From Pelagibacteraceae bacterium AG-319-F18 (lineage in GTDB: Bacteria; Pseudomonadota; Alphaproteobacteria; Pelagibacterales; Pelagibacteraceae): 64,000 bases of DNA. Both the position numbers and the translations under genes were made by a program. This document shows positions 61,762-64,000 of the stretch, in pieces. Each line of letters begins with the position of its first letter. The stretch's first letter is position 1. The DNA is taken from positions 84,532-148,531 of the forward strand of contig QBXA01000001.1 in the NCBI GenBank assembly GCA_003283905.1, written 5' to 3'. A model generated the notes under the pieces. That model did not search any database. It was not told the origin of the DNA and saw only the letters and a list, made by a program, of their open reading frames with translations.

Positions 61762-62472
61762 ATGTCTGATCCAAAAATAGAAGGCTACGAATTTAAACCT
61801 GGCTTTAAAGGAATGGCACAGGACACAGGTTCTGATCAAACCATGTTTAAAGGTGTACATTGGGGTAAAGCAATGATGTGGATTTTTTTATTAAGTCATA
61901 CTTTTATATTTAGTTGTTTTTTAATTTCATACATGAAGGGCAGAGGATCAACTTTAATAGATTGGCCAAATACAAGTGAGGTTTTCTCACTCCATGTAGG
62001 TAGCACACCAGTTCCATTATTGTTAATTGCGATTATGACATTTGTTTTAATTACAAGCAGTGGGACAATGGCTCTTGCAGTAAAATATGGTTATGAAAAA
62101 AATAGAAAGATGTGTGGCTGGTTAATATTAGCCACAGCAATTGGTGGACTTACTTTTGTTGGAATGCAAGCTTTTGAATGGTCTAAATTAATTCATGAAG
62201 GAGTAAGACCTTGGGAAAATCCTTTTGGCGCAAAACAATTTGGATCATTTTTCTTCATGATAACTGGATTTCATGGCACCCATGTTTCTATAGGTGTAAT
62301 TTTCTTATTTATTTATGCGTACAAAACTTTCAAAGGTCATTATGATGAAGGAAAAAGAGGCTGGTTTACAACAATGAAAGGTAATTATGTTGAAATTGAA
62401 ATTCTAGGATTATACTGGCACTTTGTAGATTTAGTATGGGTATTTATTTTTGCATTTTTTTATTTATGGTAA
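61762..62472 (+). CDS. coxC: Cytochrome c oxidase subunit III
   Basis: A 236-residue membrane protein with five to seven helices, the standard subunit III of this oxidase. TGFHGTHVSIGV (about residues 168-179) and the C-terminal YWHFVDLVWVFIFAFFYLW, with the lipid-binding Glu/His helix, are diagnostic. It stabilises the proton path and binds lipids. The start is two bases after the coxA stop, so coexpression is certain. It differs from the other subunit III-like protein at 58068-58748. Confidence 0.93.
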   Translation: MSDPKIEGYEFKPGFKGMAQDTGSDQTMFKGVHWGKAMMWIFLLSHTFIFSCFLISYMKGRGSTLIDWPNTSEVFSLHVGSTPVPLLLIAIMTFVLITSSGTMALAVKYGYEKNRKMCGWLILATAIGGLTFVGMQAFEWSKLIHEGVRPWENPFGAKQFGSFFFMITGFHGTHVSIGVIFLFIYAYKTFKGHYDEGKRGWFTTMKGNYVEIEILGLYWHFVDLVWVFIFAFFYLW

Positions 62473-62482
62473 GATTTAAATT

Positions 62483-62821
62483 ATGGGCATTATGAGCGAA
62501 AAAGAACAATCAACAACACATAAAATAGGAATATATTTGTGGATATGGGGCTTATTATTTGTTTTAAGTTTTTTTTCATACATGGTGGATTGGTATCAAT
62601 TACAAGGTTTACTTAGATGGTCTTTGATTTTAATATTTATGTTTTTAAAAGCAGGACTTATTATGGCTTTTTTCATGCATTTATTTTGGGAACGTTATGC
62701 ATTAGTTAACGTTCTTTTGTGGCCAATGACAGCAATAGGGTGTTTTATATTTCTTATGGTTGCAGAGTTTCAATACACTGTATTTACAAGACTTTTTTAT
62801 TTTGTTGTAGGGGGACAATAA
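62483..62821 (+). CDS. Small cytochrome c oxidase subunit IV-like protein
   Basis: A 112-residue protein with three membrane helices, matching the CyoD/CtaF-type small subunit (prokaryotic subunit IV): LKAGLIMAFFMHLFWERY (about residues 53-70) is the conserved helix. It stands after coxC by ten bases. ATG codons at 62483 and 62492 (in the ATGGGCATTATG start) are both possible. It has an assembly or stabilising role. Confidence 0.85.
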   Translation: MGIMSEKEQSTTHKIGIYLWIWGLLFVLSFFSYMVDWYQLQGLLRWSLILIFMFLKAGLIMAFFMHLFWERYALVNVLLWPMTAIGCFIFLMVAEFQYTVFTRLFYFVVGGQ

Positions 62822-62824
62822 TTT

Positions 62825-63091
62825 ATGACAGGATATACAATATTAGGTGGATTTTTAATATTTTTTTTATTTTTTATTTACATAACTTGGTTTGGTTTTT
62901 TAATAAAAGTTGAAAATGATAAAAATAGTGAAGAATCAAAAATCAAAATAAACCCATATGATAATTTACCTCTTAGTAGAAAGTTTATTGATAAAAAGAA
63001 TGAACAAATAGGATTTTTTGATTTAGGTAACCATATTCTTATTATTGGAATGATACTTTTCATAATATTTGTAGTAACAAACGTAAGTTAA
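62825..63091 (+). CDS. Small membrane protein in the cox operon
   Basis: An 88-residue protein with one helix near the N-terminus (about residues 5-27) and one at the C-terminus (about 67-86), separated by a polar, charged loop (VENDKNSEESKIKINPYDN...). I do not recognise a named family. It lies three bases after the subunit IV gene and four bases before ctaB, so it belongs to the operon and may be an oxidase assembly factor or extra subunit. Confidence 0.7.
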   Translation: MTGYTILGGFLIFFLFFIYITWFGFLIKVENDKNSEESKIKINPYDNLPLSRKFIDKKNEQIGFFDLGNHILIIGMILFIIFVVTNVS

Positions 63092-63093
63092 TT

Positions 63094-64000
63094 TTGTCCA
63101 ATATAATCAGAAAAAGAACTGTTTCTACTTTAGTCCTAGATACAGGAACTTTTATTAAATCTTTATATTTATTGATGAAACCAAGAGTTATGTCTCTTGT
63201 CATATTTACTTGCGCTGTAGGATTATTAACTTCTCCCAATCAAATTCCTTTATTTGATTCTTTGATTTGTATTTTTTTTGTAACTATAGGCGCTGGCGCA
63301 GCGGGAGCGTTAAATATGTGGTATGAAGCAGATCTTGATAGTTTAATGACAAGAACATGTCTTAGACCTATTCCAACAGGAAAAATTAATAAAGATCATG
63401 CTTTAATATTTGGAATAGTCTTATCAATAATTTCAATTATTGGACTATATTATTTTTCAAATATTTTGTCTGCTACATTATTATTTATAACAATTGCTTT
63501 TTATGTTTTCGTTTACACTATTTGGCTAAAAAGAAAGACACCTCAAAATATTGTTATTGGAGGAGCTTCAGGTGCGTTGCCTCCAGTTATAGGTTGGACG
63601 ATTGCAACGAATTCTTTAAGTCTTGAACCAATTACATTTTTTTTAATTATATTCTATTGGACTCCATCTCATTTTTGGGCTTTGAGCCTTTATAAAGCTA
63701 AGGATTATGCAAAAGCAAAAATTCCAATGTTACCAAATACAAATGGAGTAGAAGAAACAAAGAAAAAAATCTTTGTTTATTCTTTGTTTATGCTTCCTGT
63801 AATTATAATTCCATATGCAATAGATTTTAGTGGTAAATTATATTTATTTATCTCTTTATCTCTTACTCTTTACTACAATTATATTTGTTATGATTTATAC
63901 AAATATAAGAAAAATAAATTTGAATTAAAAAAGGCAAAAAAAGTATTTGCTTACTCAATTTTCTATTTATTTTTGCTATTTGTTTTGTTTCTAGTAGATC
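63094..64000 (+). CDS. ctaB: Protoheme IX farnesyltransferase, partial (C-terminus outside window)
   Basis: Makes heme O from protoheme IX, the precursor of heme A for this oxidase. The frame runs open to the window end, 302 codons. The UbiA-type motif NMWYEADLDSLMTRT (NxxxDxxxD type) and second motif YKAKDYAKAKIPMLPNT are present, with several membrane helices. I chose TTG at 63094, two bases after the previous stop codon, giving MSNIIRKRTV. The next ATG at 63175 would cut off conserved sequence. The last residues are missing only because the window ends. Confidence 0.9.
   Translation, partial: MSNIIRKRTVSTLVLDTGTFIKSLYLLMKPRVMSLVIFTCAVGLLTSPNQIPLFDSLICIFFVTIGAGAAGALNMWYEADLDSLMTRTCLRPIPTGKINKDHALIFGIVLSIISIIGLYYFSNILSATLLFITIAFYVFVYTIWLKRKTPQNIVIGGASGALPPVIGWTIATNSLSLEPITFFLIIFYWTPSHFWALSLYKAKDYAKAKIPMLPNTNGVEETKKKIFVYSLFMLPVIIIPYAIDFSGKLYLFISLSLTLYYNYICYDLYKYKKNKFELKKAKKVFAYSIFYLFLLFVLFLVD

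Overview
The window looks like a chromosome segment of a SAR11-type marine alphaproteobacterium (Pelagibacterales). The base composition is very AT-rich, spacers are tiny and ATGA or TAATG overlaps are common. An ileS-lspA-BamF-like order, a COX operon and a bhmT gene preceded by SAM-II and SAM-V type aptamers all fit. The lineage is inferred from content only. I saw no rRNA, tRNA, insertion sequence, prophage or CRISPR array.

The left third (about 1.8-20 kb) is a purine-use island. It encodes uptake (a BMP-family binding protein, two permeases and a double ATPase, plus an NCS2 permease). It also encodes base conversion (guanine deaminase, a second CDA-fold deaminase, a purine phosphoribosyltransferase), xanthine dehydrogenase with an XdhC helper split over two genes, and a membrane urate oxidase of the PuuD type. 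Downstream come UraH, UraD, PuuE allantoinase, allantoicase and ureidoglycolate lyase. This is a full route from guanine or xanthine to glyoxylate plus two urea, and no urease is in view. Three features are unusual. PuuD ends where its family normally carries a cytochrome c domain, while a lone secreted cytochrome c gene lies in the cluster. Two DUF1330 genes bracket the split xdhC. The xdhB reading frame is broken at a T6 run in a context that resembles the RF2 +1 frameshift site.

From 20 to 39 kb come stress and housekeeping genes: hsp20 with a good RpoH promoter and a ROSE-like hairpin over its ribosome binding site, an oligopeptidase B, a DnaJ-domain membrane protein, a family 9 glycosyltransferase, a DapA-like lyase, a cyclopropane fatty acid synthase, a lysine-rich coiled-coil protein, tldD/pmbA, typA, an RhlE-type helicase and groESL. 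An FkbM methyltransferase gene sits between groEL and a decayed second copy of the groEL 3' end and terminator.

From 39 to 54.7 kb are ribF, ileS, lspA, a BamF-like lipoprotein, pgi, rsmD, purD, a lipid A block (acyltransferase, lpxK, waaA, msbA), ubiA and a quinone oxidoreductase. At 54.7-56 kb a strong promoter drives bhmT through a SAM-II aptamer with terminator and antiterminator, then a SAM-V-like aptamer with a hairpin that can hide the ribosome binding site. The right end (57.4-64 kb) holds SCO, an extra subunit III-like protein, a possible HIG1-like small membrane protein, coxB-coxA-coxC-coxD and the start of ctaB.
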